The notes beneath the pieces were generated by a model that worked only from the letters and a program-made list of their open reading frames with translations, had not been told where the DNA came from and did no database searches. Position numbers and translations under genes: made by a program. From positions 1-64,000 of the forward strand of contig NZ_VOGY01000002.1 in the NCBI RefSeq assembly GCF_008033385.1: 64,000 bases of DNA, given 5' to 3'. Numbering within the stretch: position 1 is the first letter of the stretch; every line of letters begins with the position of its first letter. Shown here one piece after another: positions 8,789 to 18,067 of the stretch. The stretch comes from Algibacter pacificus. GTDB taxonomy: Bacteria > Bacteroidota > Bacteroidia > Flavobacteriales > Flavobacteriaceae.

Positions 8789-9331
8789 ATGAAAGGCATT
8801 GTTTTTACTGAGTTTTTAGATTTAGTTGAAGATAAATTTGGGCTAGAAATGGTGGATAGAATTATATCTGCCTCCACTTTAGATTCAGAAGGCGTTTATA
8901 CCGCAGTAGGAACATATAGTTTTTCTGAAATGTTACAGTTACTGCAACATTTAAGCGAAAATACAGGGATTTCTATTGATAATTTATTACTAGTTTATGC
9001 GGAGCATTTTTTTGCTGTTTTAAAGAAAAGTTACCCCGGACTTTTAGAAGCTTATAAAGATCCTATTGAAATGATTTCATCTATAGAAAATCATATTCAT
9101 ATTGAAGTCAAGAAAATATATCCAGATGCCGAATTACCAACTTTTGAGGTTGTTGATAAAACAGAAGATTCATTAATTCTTATATACAAATCAAGCCGAG
9201 CTATGCATCATTTCGGACTTGGGTTAATGAACAAGACTTTCGAGCATTTTAATTCTAAAGCAACCATTGAGCTAGAAAAAATAAAAGCAGATGGAACCGA
9301 AGTTCGATTTGTTATTCAAAAGGTTCAATGA
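8789..9331 (+). CDS. H-NOX heme nitric oxide sensor protein
   Basis: A 180-residue stand-alone H-NOX (HNOB) domain, the usual length. It begins with MKGIVF as the family does, the proximal heme ligand is H102 in ENHIHIE, and the heme-propionate motif Y-x-S-x-R is Y133, S135, R137. The position matching the oxygen-stabilising tyrosine of the Thermoanaerobacter protein appears to be F142, which favours NO over oxygen (inference from an unaided alignment). In other bacteria H-NOX binds NO and changes the activity of a neighbouring histidine kinase; here a PAS kinase overlaps it by four bases (ATGA). It starts directly after the upstream stop codon, so all are translated together. Confidence 0.95.
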   Translation: MKGIVFTEFLDLVEDKFGLEMVDRIISASTLDSEGVYTAVGTYSFSEMLQLLQHLSENTGISIDNLLLVYAEHFFAVLKKSYPGLLEAYKDPIEMISSIENHIHIEVKKIYPDAELPTFEVVDKTEDSLILIYKSSRAMHHFGLGLMNKTFEHFNSKATIELEKIKADGTEVRFVIQKVQ

Positions 9332-11295
9332 GTCAAAAGCAAATAGAAATATTACAACGCGCTCTAATTAGAGAAAAAGCTGCAAGAAAAGTTGCAGAGT
9401 CTATTCTTGAAGAAAAATCAAGAGACCTTTATGATACCACCCAAAGATTAAAAAATTTATTGGATGAGAAATCTTCGCAATTAGAAGGTGTTTTTGAAAA
9501 TATTTTAGATGCCTATATGGTCATGGATGTTAAAGGAAATATTATAAAACTGAATGAGGCAGCGATAAAGCTATTTGGTTATGATATTAATGCTGAGGAT
9601 GTTAATGTTATGTCCCTTATTTATAAGGACGATTATCAATATGCTATAAAGGCCTTTGCAGAGTTAACTGATAAAGGTTTTTTTAAAGATTACGAAGCCA
9701 GGGTATATACAAAATCGAAAGAGGTTAAATGGGTGCATATTAATGCAAGCATTATTTTAGATAAAAATAAAAAACCCGTTGCAGCACAAGGTGTTGTTAG
9801 AGATATAACCGACCAAAAAAAATCAGAAAAAAAGTTAGTTGAATCAGAAAAGCGATTAGCCACCTTAGTTTTAAATCTGGATAGTGGAATTGTTTTAGAA
9901 GATGAAAATAGAAACGTATTACTTACTAATAATAAGTTTTGCGAGCTCTTTAATATTAACGTAGACCCTAAAGATTTAATAGGGATAGATTGTAAAACGG
10001 CAGCAGAACAAAACAAAGTATTGTTTAAAAACCCCGAGGCATTTTTACAAAGAATGCAAGATATTGATAACGCAAAAAAAACCGTTATTGGAGACGAACT
10101 AGAAATGCTTGACGGGAAGATACTAGAACGTAATTACATGCCAATACAAATTGAGGCCGAAAATAAGGGGTATTTGTGGACCTTTACCGATGTTACATTA
10201 AAGAGAACTTATCGAAAAAGCCTAGAAGTTCAAAAGCAAAAGTATTATAATATTATTGCCAATATGAATATAGGTTTAATTGAACTTAATGAGGATGGTG
10301 AAATTTTAATGATAAATCAGAGTTTTTCTGAAATGTCTGGTTATAATGAAGCAGAGCTTTTAGGAAAAGTAGGAAAACTTATTTTTCCTATAGATAGAGA
10401 AAATAGTGATATTTTAGAAACAGAAATTAACAACCGCAAGGCAGGAAGATCCAACTCTTATCAGATAGAAGCAAAAACAAAATCGGGAGAGCAAAAACAT
10501 TGGTTAGTAAGTGCGGCACCCAATGTAGATTTAAAAGGAAATACATCCGGATCTATTGGGGTTGTTCTCGATATTACCGATTTTAAAAACTTACAAATTC
10601 AAAAAGAAAACCTACTAAATAAACTTGGTAAAAGTAACGACGAGTTGCAAGAATACGCTCATATTGTATCTCACGATTTAAAATCACCATTGCGTAGTAT
10701 TAATGCTTTAGTAAGTTGGTTAAAGGAAGATAACACTGGTAAACTGGACGATTTAAGTCTTAAAAACTTTGAGCTTATTGAGACAACTTTAGAAAAAATG
10801 GAGCAGCTTATTACAGATGTTTTAAATTATTCTAGCGTAAGTGCAGATGTTACAGAAAAACTCGATGTGGATTTAAATGTTTTATTAAGTGAGTTAATTA
10901 CTATTTTGTATATTCCAAAACATATAAAAATAGAATTTGTAAAACCATTACCCATGGTAAAAGGTTACAAAACTAAGCTTCAACAATTATTTCAAAATCT
11001 TATAAGTAACGCTGTTAAGTTTATAGACAAAAAAGAAGGCCAAATAAAAATAGATGTAGAGGAATTAAAAACTCATTATAAATTTTCAGTTCAAGATAAT
11101 GGAATTGGTATCGATAAAAACTATCATCAAAAAATATTTAAAATATTCCATTCACTAAGAAAAAGTAAAGATTCTTCGGGAATAGGATTGTCTATTGTTA
11201 AAAAAATAGTGAATTTGCATGAGGGCGAAATATGGTTAGATAGTGAATTGAATGTAGGAACCACTTTTTATTTCACATTAAAAAAACAACAATGA
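9328..11295 (+). CDS. PAS-domain sensor histidine kinase, likely H-NOX partner
   Basis: A 655-residue soluble kinase with no membrane segment. A coiled coil (about 5-50) precedes three PAS-like regions (about 52-165, 175-290 and 305-420), then a HisKA domain with H449 in HIVSHDLKSPLRS and a HATPase domain with an N box (LISNAVKF), DNGIGID and GIGLSIVKK. It has no receiver of its own, so phosphate must leave to a separate protein. It overlaps the H-NOX gene upstream and the FIST gene downstream by four bases each. By position it is the H-NOX-associated kinase, and the PAS domains could add a second signal. Its kinase core is very similar to that of the kinase at 12425. Confidence 0.92.
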   Translation: MSQKQIEILQRALIREKAARKVAESILEEKSRDLYDTTQRLKNLLDEKSSQLEGVFENILDAYMVMDVKGNIIKLNEAAIKLFGYDINAEDVNVMSLIYKDDYQYAIKAFAELTDKGFFKDYEARVYTKSKEVKWVHINASIILDKNKKPVAAQGVVRDITDQKKSEKKLVESEKRLATLVLNLDSGIVLEDENRNVLLTNNKFCELFNINVDPKDLIGIDCKTAAEQNKVLFKNPEAFLQRMQDIDNAKKTVIGDELEMLDGKILERNYMPIQIEAENKGYLWTFTDVTLKRTYRKSLEVQKQKYYNIIANMNIGLIELNEDGEILMINQSFSEMSGYNEAELLGKVGKLIFPIDRENSDILETEINNRKAGRSNSYQIEAKTKSGEQKHWLVSAAPNVDLKGNTSGSIGVVLDITDFKNLQIQKENLLNKLGKSNDELQEYAHIVSHDLKSPLRSINALVSWLKEDNTGKLDDLSLKNFELIETTLEKMEQLITDVLNYSSVSADVTEKLDVDLNVLLSELITILYIPKHIKIEFVKPLPMVKGYKTKLQQLFQNLISNAVKFIDKKEGQIKIDVEELKTHYKFSVQDNGIGIDKNYHQKIFKIFHSLRKSKDSSGIGLSIVKKIVNLHEGEIWLDSELNVGTTFYFTLKKQQ

Positions 11296-12425
11296 AAACA
11301 GTACAACTCGTTAAACATAAAAATCAGGATTGGAAATACGTTATAGAAAACCAAGCTTTAAAAGCTCCATTGGTTTTAGTCTTCGGTAATAGACTTATGT
11401 TGGAAGATGATTCTATTTATGAAACTATTAAACAGTTGTTTCCCGATGGGCATATAATATTTGGTTCTACATGTGCAGAAATATCAGCTAATACAGTGAA
11501 CGAAGAGAGTATTACGGTAACAGCGATAGAATTTGAAAAAAGTACATTTGAAGTAAAAACAAGTAATACCTTAAATACAGATTTAAATAGTTTTAAAACA
11601 GGTAATCACCTTATTAATAAATTTAATAAGAGCGGTTTAAAATATATATTTGTAGTTTCCGAAGGTAGTTTTATTAATGGAAGTCAGCTTAGCAAAGGAA
11701 TGAACGCCGCTTTAAACGGTAATTTATTAATTACAGGTGGCTTATGTGGTGATAATAGACGATTTGAAAAAACCATAGCGTCATACAATGAAAACCCAAA
11801 AGAAGGTGAATTGGTGGCCATAGGATTTTATGGAGAAACATTAGAAATCTCGTCGTCTATCCATGGTGGATGGACCCCTTTTGGGCCCCAACGTATTGTA
11901 ACAAAATCTGAAGGAAATGTACTTTATGAATTAGACGGCTTACCTGCTTTAGATTTATATAAAAAATATTTAGGAGAGAAAGCCAAAGATTTGCCAGGGG
12001 CAGCATTGTTGTATCCGTTTAGTGTAACCATAGAAGGAGATAGGCAATCTATAGTGCGATCAATATTAAATATTGATGAAGAAAAACAAGCCGTAATATT
12101 GGCCGGTGATATTGTAGAAAATGCCAAAGTGCAACTCATGATGACCAACGTAGACAACATTGCAAACGCATCAGAACGTGCCGCAAGACAAGCTATAGAG
12201 TCTAGGATAAACAAGCCTCAATTAGCCATATTAATAAGCTGTATTGGTCGAAAAATAGTATTAGATCAACGTGTAGAAGAGGAAGTAGAAGAAGTTATAG
12301 AGGTTATAGGGGAAGACGTCGTTATTTCTGGTTTTTACTCCTATGGAGAAATAGCGCCTTTTCATGGAGAATCTGCTTGTCAATTACATAATCAAACGAT
12401 GGCAATAACATTATTAAGTGAATAA
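11292..12425 (+). CDS. FIST-domain sensor protein, NosP-type candidate
   Basis: A 377-residue soluble protein with FIST_N (about 20-215) and FIST_C (about 220-365) domains. FIST proteins are sensory, and one branch, NosP, is a heme protein that binds nitric oxide and controls an adjacent kinase. Evidence for the NosP branch here: the next gene is a histidine kinase whose N-terminus resembles those next to known nosP genes, and the operon already holds an H-NOX. The motif HGGWTPFGPQR near 190-202 offers a conserved-looking histidine, but I cannot say that it binds heme. It overlaps the genes on both sides (ATGA upstream, TAATG downstream). Sensing of another small ligand remains possible. Confidence 0.8.
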   Translation: MKTVQLVKHKNQDWKYVIENQALKAPLVLVFGNRLMLEDDSIYETIKQLFPDGHIIFGSTCAEISANTVNEESITVTAIEFEKSTFEVKTSNTLNTDLNSFKTGNHLINKFNKSGLKYIFVVSEGSFINGSQLSKGMNAALNGNLLITGGLCGDNRRFEKTIASYNENPKEGELVAIGFYGETLEISSSIHGGWTPFGPQRIVTKSEGNVLYELDGLPALDLYKKYLGEKAKDLPGAALLYPFSVTIEGDRQSIVRSILNIDEEKQAVILAGDIVENAKVQLMMTNVDNIANASERAARQAIESRINKPQLAILISCIGRKIVLDQRVEEEVEEVIEVIGEDVVISGFYSYGEIAPFHGESACQLHNQTMAITLLSE

Positions 12426-13474
12426 TGAATTCATTATTAAAAAGACAAATACGTAAGTTTTTAAGTGAAGATTTAAAAAACAATAAAGATCTAACAGCTT
12501 TTTTTAATGCTGTAGATTTGTCTTATAATAATTTTGAAGATCAATCACGAATGATTCAAAGAGCCTTGACCATTAGTTCTGAGGAATTATATACGGCTAA
12601 TAGAAAGTTGCAAAACGAAACAGAAGAGCAAAAGGAAATTATTGAAAAGTTGAAAAACGTTATAAATACTTTAAAATTTTATAATTTAAATGAAAATGAA
12701 AAACCTGAAAATATAGAGTTAACAGGCGCTAATTTAGCCGATTTTATAGATCATAAAACCAAAGAGATTGTTGAAATGAATAAACAAAAACAATCCCTTT
12801 TAAATGAGTTGTCTATTCAAAATCAAGAACTTAGTGATTATGCTCATATGGTATCACACGATTTAAAATCGCCTTTACGAAGTATGCATGCATTAACCAC
12901 TTGGTTAGCGGAAGATTATAAAGATGTGGTGGATGCTAATGGAAAAAAAACGCTAGATTTACTTAGAAATAATGTAGAAAAAATGGATCGTTTGATTAGT
13001 GATATTTTAGATTATTCTACTATTGGAAAAAATCAAATTCAAGTTTATGATGTGGATTTAAATAAACTTATTAACGACATTTTAGAAATAACTCCAATTC
13101 CGCAACATATACATTTCAATAAGGTAAATTTACCAATAATAAAAGGCGATAAGCATAGATTAAAGCAGTTATTTAATAACCTAATAAGTAACGCTTTAAA
13201 ATATAACGATAAGCCAAAAGGATATATTGAAATAAATGTTGAAAACCAGACCGATTATTGGAAGTTTTCTATAAAAGATAATGGAAAAGGTATTGAAAAA
13301 GCTTATTTTAATAAAATATTTAAAACTTTTATAAAATTAGAATGCCATTCAGAATCTGCCGGAATTGGTTTGTCTATTGTAAAAAAAATTGTAGAATTGT
13401 ATAAAGGAAAGATATGGCTTGAGTCTCAAGTTAATATTGGAACTACTTTTTATTTTACCTTAAAAAAACTGTAA
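12425..13474 (+). CDS. Soluble histidine kinase, NosP-associated type
   Basis: A 349-residue kinase. The N-terminal 60 residues (LLKRQIRKFL onward, then ALTISSEELYTANRKL) match the leader seen in kinases partnered with FIST/NosP proteins and hybrid sensors. A coiled coil follows (about 55-140). HisKA has H145 in HMVSHDLKSPLRS, and HATPase has LISNALKY, DNGKGIE and GIGLSIVKK. It has no PAS, no transmembrane segment and no receiver. Its core strongly resembles that of the kinase at 9328, suggesting duplication within the operon and shared downstream partners. Its start codon overlaps the stop of the FIST gene (TAATG). Confidence 0.9.
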   Translation: MNSLLKRQIRKFLSEDLKNNKDLTAFFNAVDLSYNNFEDQSRMIQRALTISSEELYTANRKLQNETEEQKEIIEKLKNVINTLKFYNLNENEKPENIELTGANLADFIDHKTKEIVEMNKQKQSLLNELSIQNQELSDYAHMVSHDLKSPLRSMHALTTWLAEDYKDVVDANGKKTLDLLRNNVEKMDRLISDILDYSTIGKNQIQVYDVDLNKLINDILEITPIPQHIHFNKVNLPIIKGDKHRLKQLFNNLISNALKYNDKPKGYIEINVENQTDYWKFSIKDNGKGIEKAYFNKIFKTFIKLECHSESAGIGLSIVKKIVELYKGKIWLESQVNIGTTFYFTLKKL

Positions 13475-13792
13475 ATGGAACAGCCTAACCAATCCTACAT
13501 AAATACCTTATCCGGAAACGATGAAGCTTTTAAACAAAAGCTAATTGGTATTATAAAAAAAGAATTTCCAGAAGAGAAACAAGTCTATTTTGATAATTTT
13601 AAAACAAAAAACTTTAAACTAGTAGCTGATAACGTGCATAAACTTAAGCATAAAATTAGTATTTTAGGGCTTGAACAAAGTTATGAAGTCGCTGTAGCAT
13701 ACGAGAATAATTTACTAGAAGGGTCTACCAAACTTAAAGAAGAGTTTGAAGCCATCTTAAATGCGATTACAGCTTATCTTGAAGAAATTTAA
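13475..13792 (+). CDS. Hpt-domain phosphotransfer protein
   Basis: A 105-residue helical protein. The motif NVHKLKHKISILG fits the Hpt consensus, with H55 as the likely phosphorylated histidine. It begins directly after the kinase stop codon. Since both kinases lack receivers, this protein probably carries phosphate between the receivers at 8378 and 13799. The direction of flow is inferred from architecture. Confidence 0.88.
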   Translation: MEQPNQSYINTLSGNDEAFKQKLIGIIKKEFPEEKQVYFDNFKTKNFKLVADNVHKLKHKISILGLEQSYEVAVAYENNLLEGSTKLKEEFEAILNAITAYLEEI

Positions 13793-13798
13793 GGATTT

Positions 13799-14512
13799 AT
13801 GAATTGTATAGTTATAGATGATGAAGCGTCGGCAAGAGCAATAATTTCTCAATTATGTTCCAATGTGCCAAGTTTACTGGTGTTAGATGAGTTTCCTAAT
13901 GCTATGCAAGCCATTAAATATTTAAATCAAAATGAAGTAGATTTAATATTTTTGGATATTCATATGCCCGATTTTACCGGGTTCGATTTTATTGAAACTT
14001 TAAAAAACCCACCAAAAATAATTTTAACAACATCAGATACTAAATTTGCAATTCAAGCCTTTGAGTATAGCTGTATTGTAGATTATTTAGTAAAACCAAT
14101 AACACAGGTACGTTTTGATAAAGCCATTAAAAAGGCAGAAACAAAAGAAGTTACTTCCGTAAGTTCTATTTCAAAAACGGATAAAAACACCTTACTTTCA
14201 GACCACCATTTGTATATTAATATTGACAGACGTTTAATTAAAATAGATATCCCAAGCATTTATTTGGTAGAAGCAAAAGGTGATTATATTCAAATAAAAA
14301 CCGAAGATAAAAATTATACGGTGCACTCCACATTAAAAAAAATAGAAGAAAAACTACCCGATAGTTTATTTTTAAAAGTTCACCGATCTTATATCATAAA
14401 TATTAAAAAGATTATTGATATTCAAGATAACAGTGTACTTATAAAAAAAGATGTTATTCCTGTAAGTCGTTCTAATAGACCAGAACTTATGAAACGTTTA
14501 AACCTACTTTAA
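13799..14512 (+). CDS. LytTR-family response regulator
   Basis: A 237-residue regulator with a receiver (about 1-120; acidic D7-D8, phosphoacceptor D53 in FLDIHMP, lysine in LVKPIT) and a LytTR DNA-binding domain (about 135-235, with VEAKGDYIQI and KVHRSYIINI). It is the only DNA-binding member of the seven-gene run and so its likely transcriptional output. It starts six bases after the Hpt gene. Targets are unknown; LytTR proteins bind paired direct repeats, which I did not identify here. Confidence 0.92.
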   Translation: MNCIVIDDEASARAIISQLCSNVPSLLVLDEFPNAMQAIKYLNQNEVDLIFLDIHMPDFTGFDFIETLKNPPKIILTTSDTKFAIQAFEYSCIVDYLVKPITQVRFDKAIKKAETKEVTSVSSISKTDKNTLLSDHHLYINIDRRLIKIDIPSIYLVEAKGDYIQIKTEDKNYTVHSTLKKIEEKLPDSLFLKVHRSYIINIKKIIDIQDNSVLIKKDVIPVSRSNRPELMKRLNLL

Positions 14513-14536
14513 TCGGTTTTCGATAAAACGTAACGT

Positions 14537-16936
14537 TTAAAACTCTTTTATAAATTTTAAAATTTTATAAGCTCCAGATTCATGTTGTATTGATAATACA
14601 TATATGCCATTTGTTTTAGGTAACTGATAGTTCGTTAACTCAAGAAAAGGGTTTTCAGTGCGTACCAAAACCTCTTTATTATAAATTGTTTTTCCTAACA
14701 TATCTTTTATTACCAAATTATTTTTCCCAGTCATTTCAAAAGGAAACTTTATATGCAATGTTTCATTAACTGGGTTTGGGTAAAATTCAATGTTATCAGC
14801 ATTTAAAATAGATCCATCAGTATGTATTATTTCGGTTGGTTTTCTTTCAGCAGATTTTGCCATATTCGATGGTAATGCATATCCATAAATAATAATTTCA
14901 TTAACGGCCGCATAAACATTTTGATACATAGAAAAACGTAAATATCGGGTTGAAATATCGGTTTCATGTGTACTCCAAGTTTTAAACCTATCACAAGGAT
15001 CTATAAATAGTGTGGACCAATTAGACGCCGAGCCATATTCAACGGTGAAATTATAGGTGTCATGCATGTCGTGTAAATTTATTTCGGATATATGATATTC
15101 CGCTCCTAAATCTACCACGGTATGATAAGCCGTTTCATTCATGATATAATCGGGTTTCCAAGAGGTGCTTGTCGCATGGTCGTCGGTTTCAATATTTAAA
15201 TGTTGTTCATCAAATAAAAATAAGGGGGAGTTTATACTTCCGTTTTCAGTAAGGTCGGTTATCATATCCGAAGTAACGACAATTTGTTCTGTTTCTTTAA
15301 TAACTGGATAGCCATAAATTATGATTTCATTTACAGCGGCATAAACATTTTGATACAAAGAAAAACGTAAATATCGGGTAGAAATATCCGTTTTATGTGT
15401 ACTCCAGGTTTTAAACCTATCGCAAGGATCTGTAAAAAGTGTGGACCAATTAGATTCCGAACCATATTCAACTGTGAAATTATATGTATCATGCATATCG
15501 TGTAAATTTATTTCGGATATATGATATTCATTTCCTAAATCGACAATGACATGATAAGCCGTTTCATTCATTACATAATCGGGTTTCCAAGAGTTACTTG
15601 TAGCGTGTTCATTGGCTTGAATATCTAAATTTTGTTCGTCAAATAATAAAGATGGTGGATTTATACTGCCACCTTCAACTAAATCTGTAATGGTTATCGG
15701 GGTTATTATTTGGGGAAGCGTCATTGGTTCTTCTTCTGGTTCAATATCAAAATATTCCGGCCCACTTGGCGCACCCATATTTTGATATTCTATGGGGGTT
15801 GTACTTTTTAAGGCGTAATTATTACTGGAAGGATCTGTAAATGCTATCTCAGGAATATTTGTTAACGTATTGTTTTGTTCTGTAAAGTTATATGAGTTAC
15901 CAGATTGGTTTAAAAAAAATGTAATATCAGTTTCATAATTATTATCCTGAACGGTTACATAATTAATTTCGTTATAATTTTTTATAATTTGATTGCCTTT
16001 TATGGCTCTAAAATAATTTTGTTCAATGTTTATAGGCGTTAAACTATCAGTAAAAATGCGGTTATCGACAAACATGCCCATATTCGATGATAAATAGTTA
16101 TTTGTAAAAATACAAGGACCTTTTCCGTATACCGCAATACCTGTTGTTGGAGCCTCTATAAGAATATTGTTATAGACGTTTGCAACACTGTTGTCCCCAA
16201 TTTGCAGTAGACTGGTTTGGTAGATCATATTTTCCAATCCAGCATTTAAGAGCGTGTTATTATAAATCTCAACATCTTCAATCATGTTGGCAATTTGTAT
16301 AGATTCTCTTAAGGTGTTTCTAACGATATTATTGTAAATTTTAACGTGCTTAAAATCCATTCCAGGGGATTTAGTTTCTCCTAAATACATGCCTTCGGAT
16401 ACATTTTCAATAAAGCAATCATGGATTATTAAATTTTCAAAAAGTGGGTGAGGTGAAGGCGGATTCCCTTCGTAATTTTTTTTAGCCATGATACCAAAAA
16501 AGCCGTCATGACTAATTTTTACGAATTCGGCTTCACAATCGGAACTTAATTCAGAAAAAGCTAAGCCACATTGATCCGCCGATAATTCAAATCCGTATTT
16601 ATAATTTGGATGTCCCGCGCCGCTAATTTTAATGTATCTACAGTTTTCAAAAGTGATAGCGCCCCAGCTGTAACTATTTGGACTTTCAATTTTTACTTGA
16701 CCGCCTTTATTGATAATGACTAAAGGATTATTTATATCTCCATTGGTAAATTGAAATTTTAACGGTTTTGTTCTAAGTGAAGAAATAAAAATGGTATCGC
16801 CACCAATGGTTGCTCTGCCTAATGTTTCGTTATTTACGTAATACGGAAAACTGTCGTCAATTATAACATTTTGGTTTTGAGACCAAGCGATACAACTAAT
16901 AAGTAAGGCGAAAATAAGGTGGTAGTTTTTTTTCAT
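14537..16936 (-). CDS. Secreted right-handed beta-helix protein with two discoidin-like modules and a type IX sorting tail
   Basis: A 799-residue exported protein with a signal peptide (about 1-19, ending AWS). Residues about 50-380 form a parallel beta-helix with repeated short N/I-rich turns (for example YNNIVRN, YNNTLLN, YNNILIE), a fold shared with polysaccharide lyases. Two modules of about 127 residues (417-543 and 560-686) are nearly identical to each other and resemble F5/8 type C (discoidin) carbohydrate-binding domains. The end (about 716-799, with IEFYPNPV and KILKFIKEF) is a type IX secretion sorting domain. It lies opposite the SusC/SusD locus, so action on an extracellular glycan is plausible. 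No catalytic residues were identified. Confidence 0.85.
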   Translation of the reverse strand: MKKNYHLIFALLISCIAWSQNQNVIIDDSFPYYVNNETLGRATIGGDTIFISSLRTKPLKFQFTNGDINNPLVIINKGGQVKIESPNSYSWGAITFENCRYIKISGAGHPNYKYGFELSADQCGLAFSELSSDCEAEFVKISHDGFFGIMAKKNYEGNPPSPHPLFENLIIHDCFIENVSEGMYLGETKSPGMDFKHVKIYNNIVRNTLRESIQIANMIEDVEIYNNTLLNAGLENMIYQTSLLQIGDNSVANVYNNILIEAPTTGIAVYGKGPCIFTNNYLSSNMGMFVDNRIFTDSLTPINIEQNYFRAIKGNQIIKNYNEINYVTVQDNNYETDITFFLNQSGNSYNFTEQNNTLTNIPEIAFTDPSSNNYALKSTTPIEYQNMGAPSGPEYFDIEPEEEPMTLPQIITPITITDLVEGGSINPPSLLFDEQNLDIQANEHATSNSWKPDYVMNETAYHVIVDLGNEYHISEINLHDMHDTYNFTVEYGSESNWSTLFTDPCDRFKTWSTHKTDISTRYLRFSLYQNVYAAVNEIIIYGYPVIKETEQIVVTSDMITDLTENGSINSPLFLFDEQHLNIETDDHATSTSWKPDYIMNETAYHTVVDLGAEYHISEINLHDMHDTYNFTVEYGSASNWSTLFIDPCDRFKTWSTHETDISTRYLRFSMYQNVYAAVNEIIIYGYALPSNMAKSAERKPTEIIHTDGSILNADNIEFYPNPVNETLHIKFPFEMTGKNNLVIKDMLGKTIYNKEVLVRTENPFLELTNYQLPKTNGIYVLSIQHESGAYKILKFIKEF
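14879..15688 (-). repeat. In-frame tandem duplication coding for two discoidin-like modules
   Basis: Coding segments 15308-15688 and 14879-15259 are direct repeats with a period of 429 bp (143 codons). The proteins differ at only a modest number of positions, and motifs such as HISEINLHDMHDTYNFTVEY are shared unchanged. This points to a recent duplication or to gene conversion. Confidence 0.85.
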
Positions 16937-17393
16937 TTTAAAATAAATATTTTATTAGGTATCATTAAAGATGCCCTAAATTTTAGCCCGAGTGATTTTA
17001 AAATAAATTCAATTTATAATTTCTGAATGATGATTATTCATGAATAAACTTTTGTATTATTTTGAAATCGTATTTTAGATTAAAATTGATTTTATGCCGC
17101 TTATTCAGCTAACATATTAAGAGTTTTGAACTCTAAAGATAAATGTAATCTTATTTGGTTGTACATATTAATTACATTTATTTTGGTTTAACTATAAAAA
17201 TAGTAGGTTTTTTAAACAAAAAAGTTTGAATGCGACTTGAAATATTAGTCTTTTATAAGTTGTTTGTTGTATAATTCCCGAATTTCAAATGTAATTTAAC
17301 GAAATGGTAATACGGATTTATAATTCACCTATTTTCAAAAGCCTTTATTTTGTTATTCTCTTATAAGGGTAATGGGATTTCGATTTATTTATT
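16937..17393. other. Divergent intergenic region
   Basis: The gap between the secreted beta-helix gene and the ECF sigma gene has no reading frame worth calling. Related segments containing ATGTAAT or ATTACAT recur near 17144, 17170 and 17290. TACATTTG on the minus strand (17286-17293) fits a -7 box, but it is about 350 bases from the minus-strand gene. Confidence 0.35.
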
Positions 17394-17945
17394 ATGGGTA
17401 AGAAAAAGGAGTACGATAAAGCCTACAACGATTATTGGTATCAATTATATGTCTATGCAAATAATATATTAAGATCTCACGAAGCCGCAGAAGATGTTAC
17501 ACAGGAAGTTTTTCTAGATTTATGGAATAGGTTAGATAGTTTAACAATAGATCATTATAGGGCTTATTTGTTTAAAGCTGTAAAATTTCAGTGTGTAAAA
17601 AAGTTACGTAAAATGCCTTTTACCGAGGTGCATTTAGAGAAAGTAGAGGCTGTTTTATCTTTAGATGATAGCGAGTATAATTTAGCTTTGGAAGAGAACA
17701 AAATATTATTGGTTAAAAAAATAGATGCTACTGCAAACGATTTATTGCCAGAACGCTGCCTTCAGATTTTTAAACTTCGTTTTAAAGAAAATTTAAGTTA
17801 TAAAGAAATAGCAAGTATGTTAAACATATCTACCAGTACCGTGGATAATCAAATAAATAAAGCTTTAAAAACCTTAAGAGAATCCGGGCTTTATAATTCC
17901 GAAATGGTACTTCTACAAATTATTTTAATAGGTGTTGCTATGTAG
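17394..17945 (+). CDS. ECF sigma-70 factor (FecI-like)
   Basis: A 183-residue sigma factor with region 2 (about 10-75; EDVTQEVFLDLW) and region 4 (about 115-165; LSYKEIASMLNISTSTVDNQ). The next gene is a FecR-type anti-sigma protein and the one after is a SusC receptor with an STN signalling domain. That is the standard arrangement for cell-surface signalling: substrate binding by the receptor releases the sigma factor through FecR. A GU-containing hairpin near 17984-18017 with a T-rich tail may separate its transcript from fecR. Confidence 0.92.
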   Translation: MGKKKEYDKAYNDYWYQLYVYANNILRSHEAAEDVTQEVFLDLWNRLDSLTIDHYRAYLFKAVKFQCVKKLRKMPFTEVHLEKVEAVLSLDDSEYNLALEENKILLVKKIDATANDLLPERCLQIFKLRFKENLSYKEIASMLNISTSTVDNQINKALKTLRESGLYNSEMVLLQIILIGVAM

Positions 17946-18067
17946 ATGTGTTAATAAAGTGTAAACTAAGTTAACAAAACTTTAAGTCCTTAAAAATAGA
18001 TAGGGGCTTTTTATTTTTCTGGTACTTAATAGTAAAGGGATGTTATTTCTCTAATTAAATAAGTATT

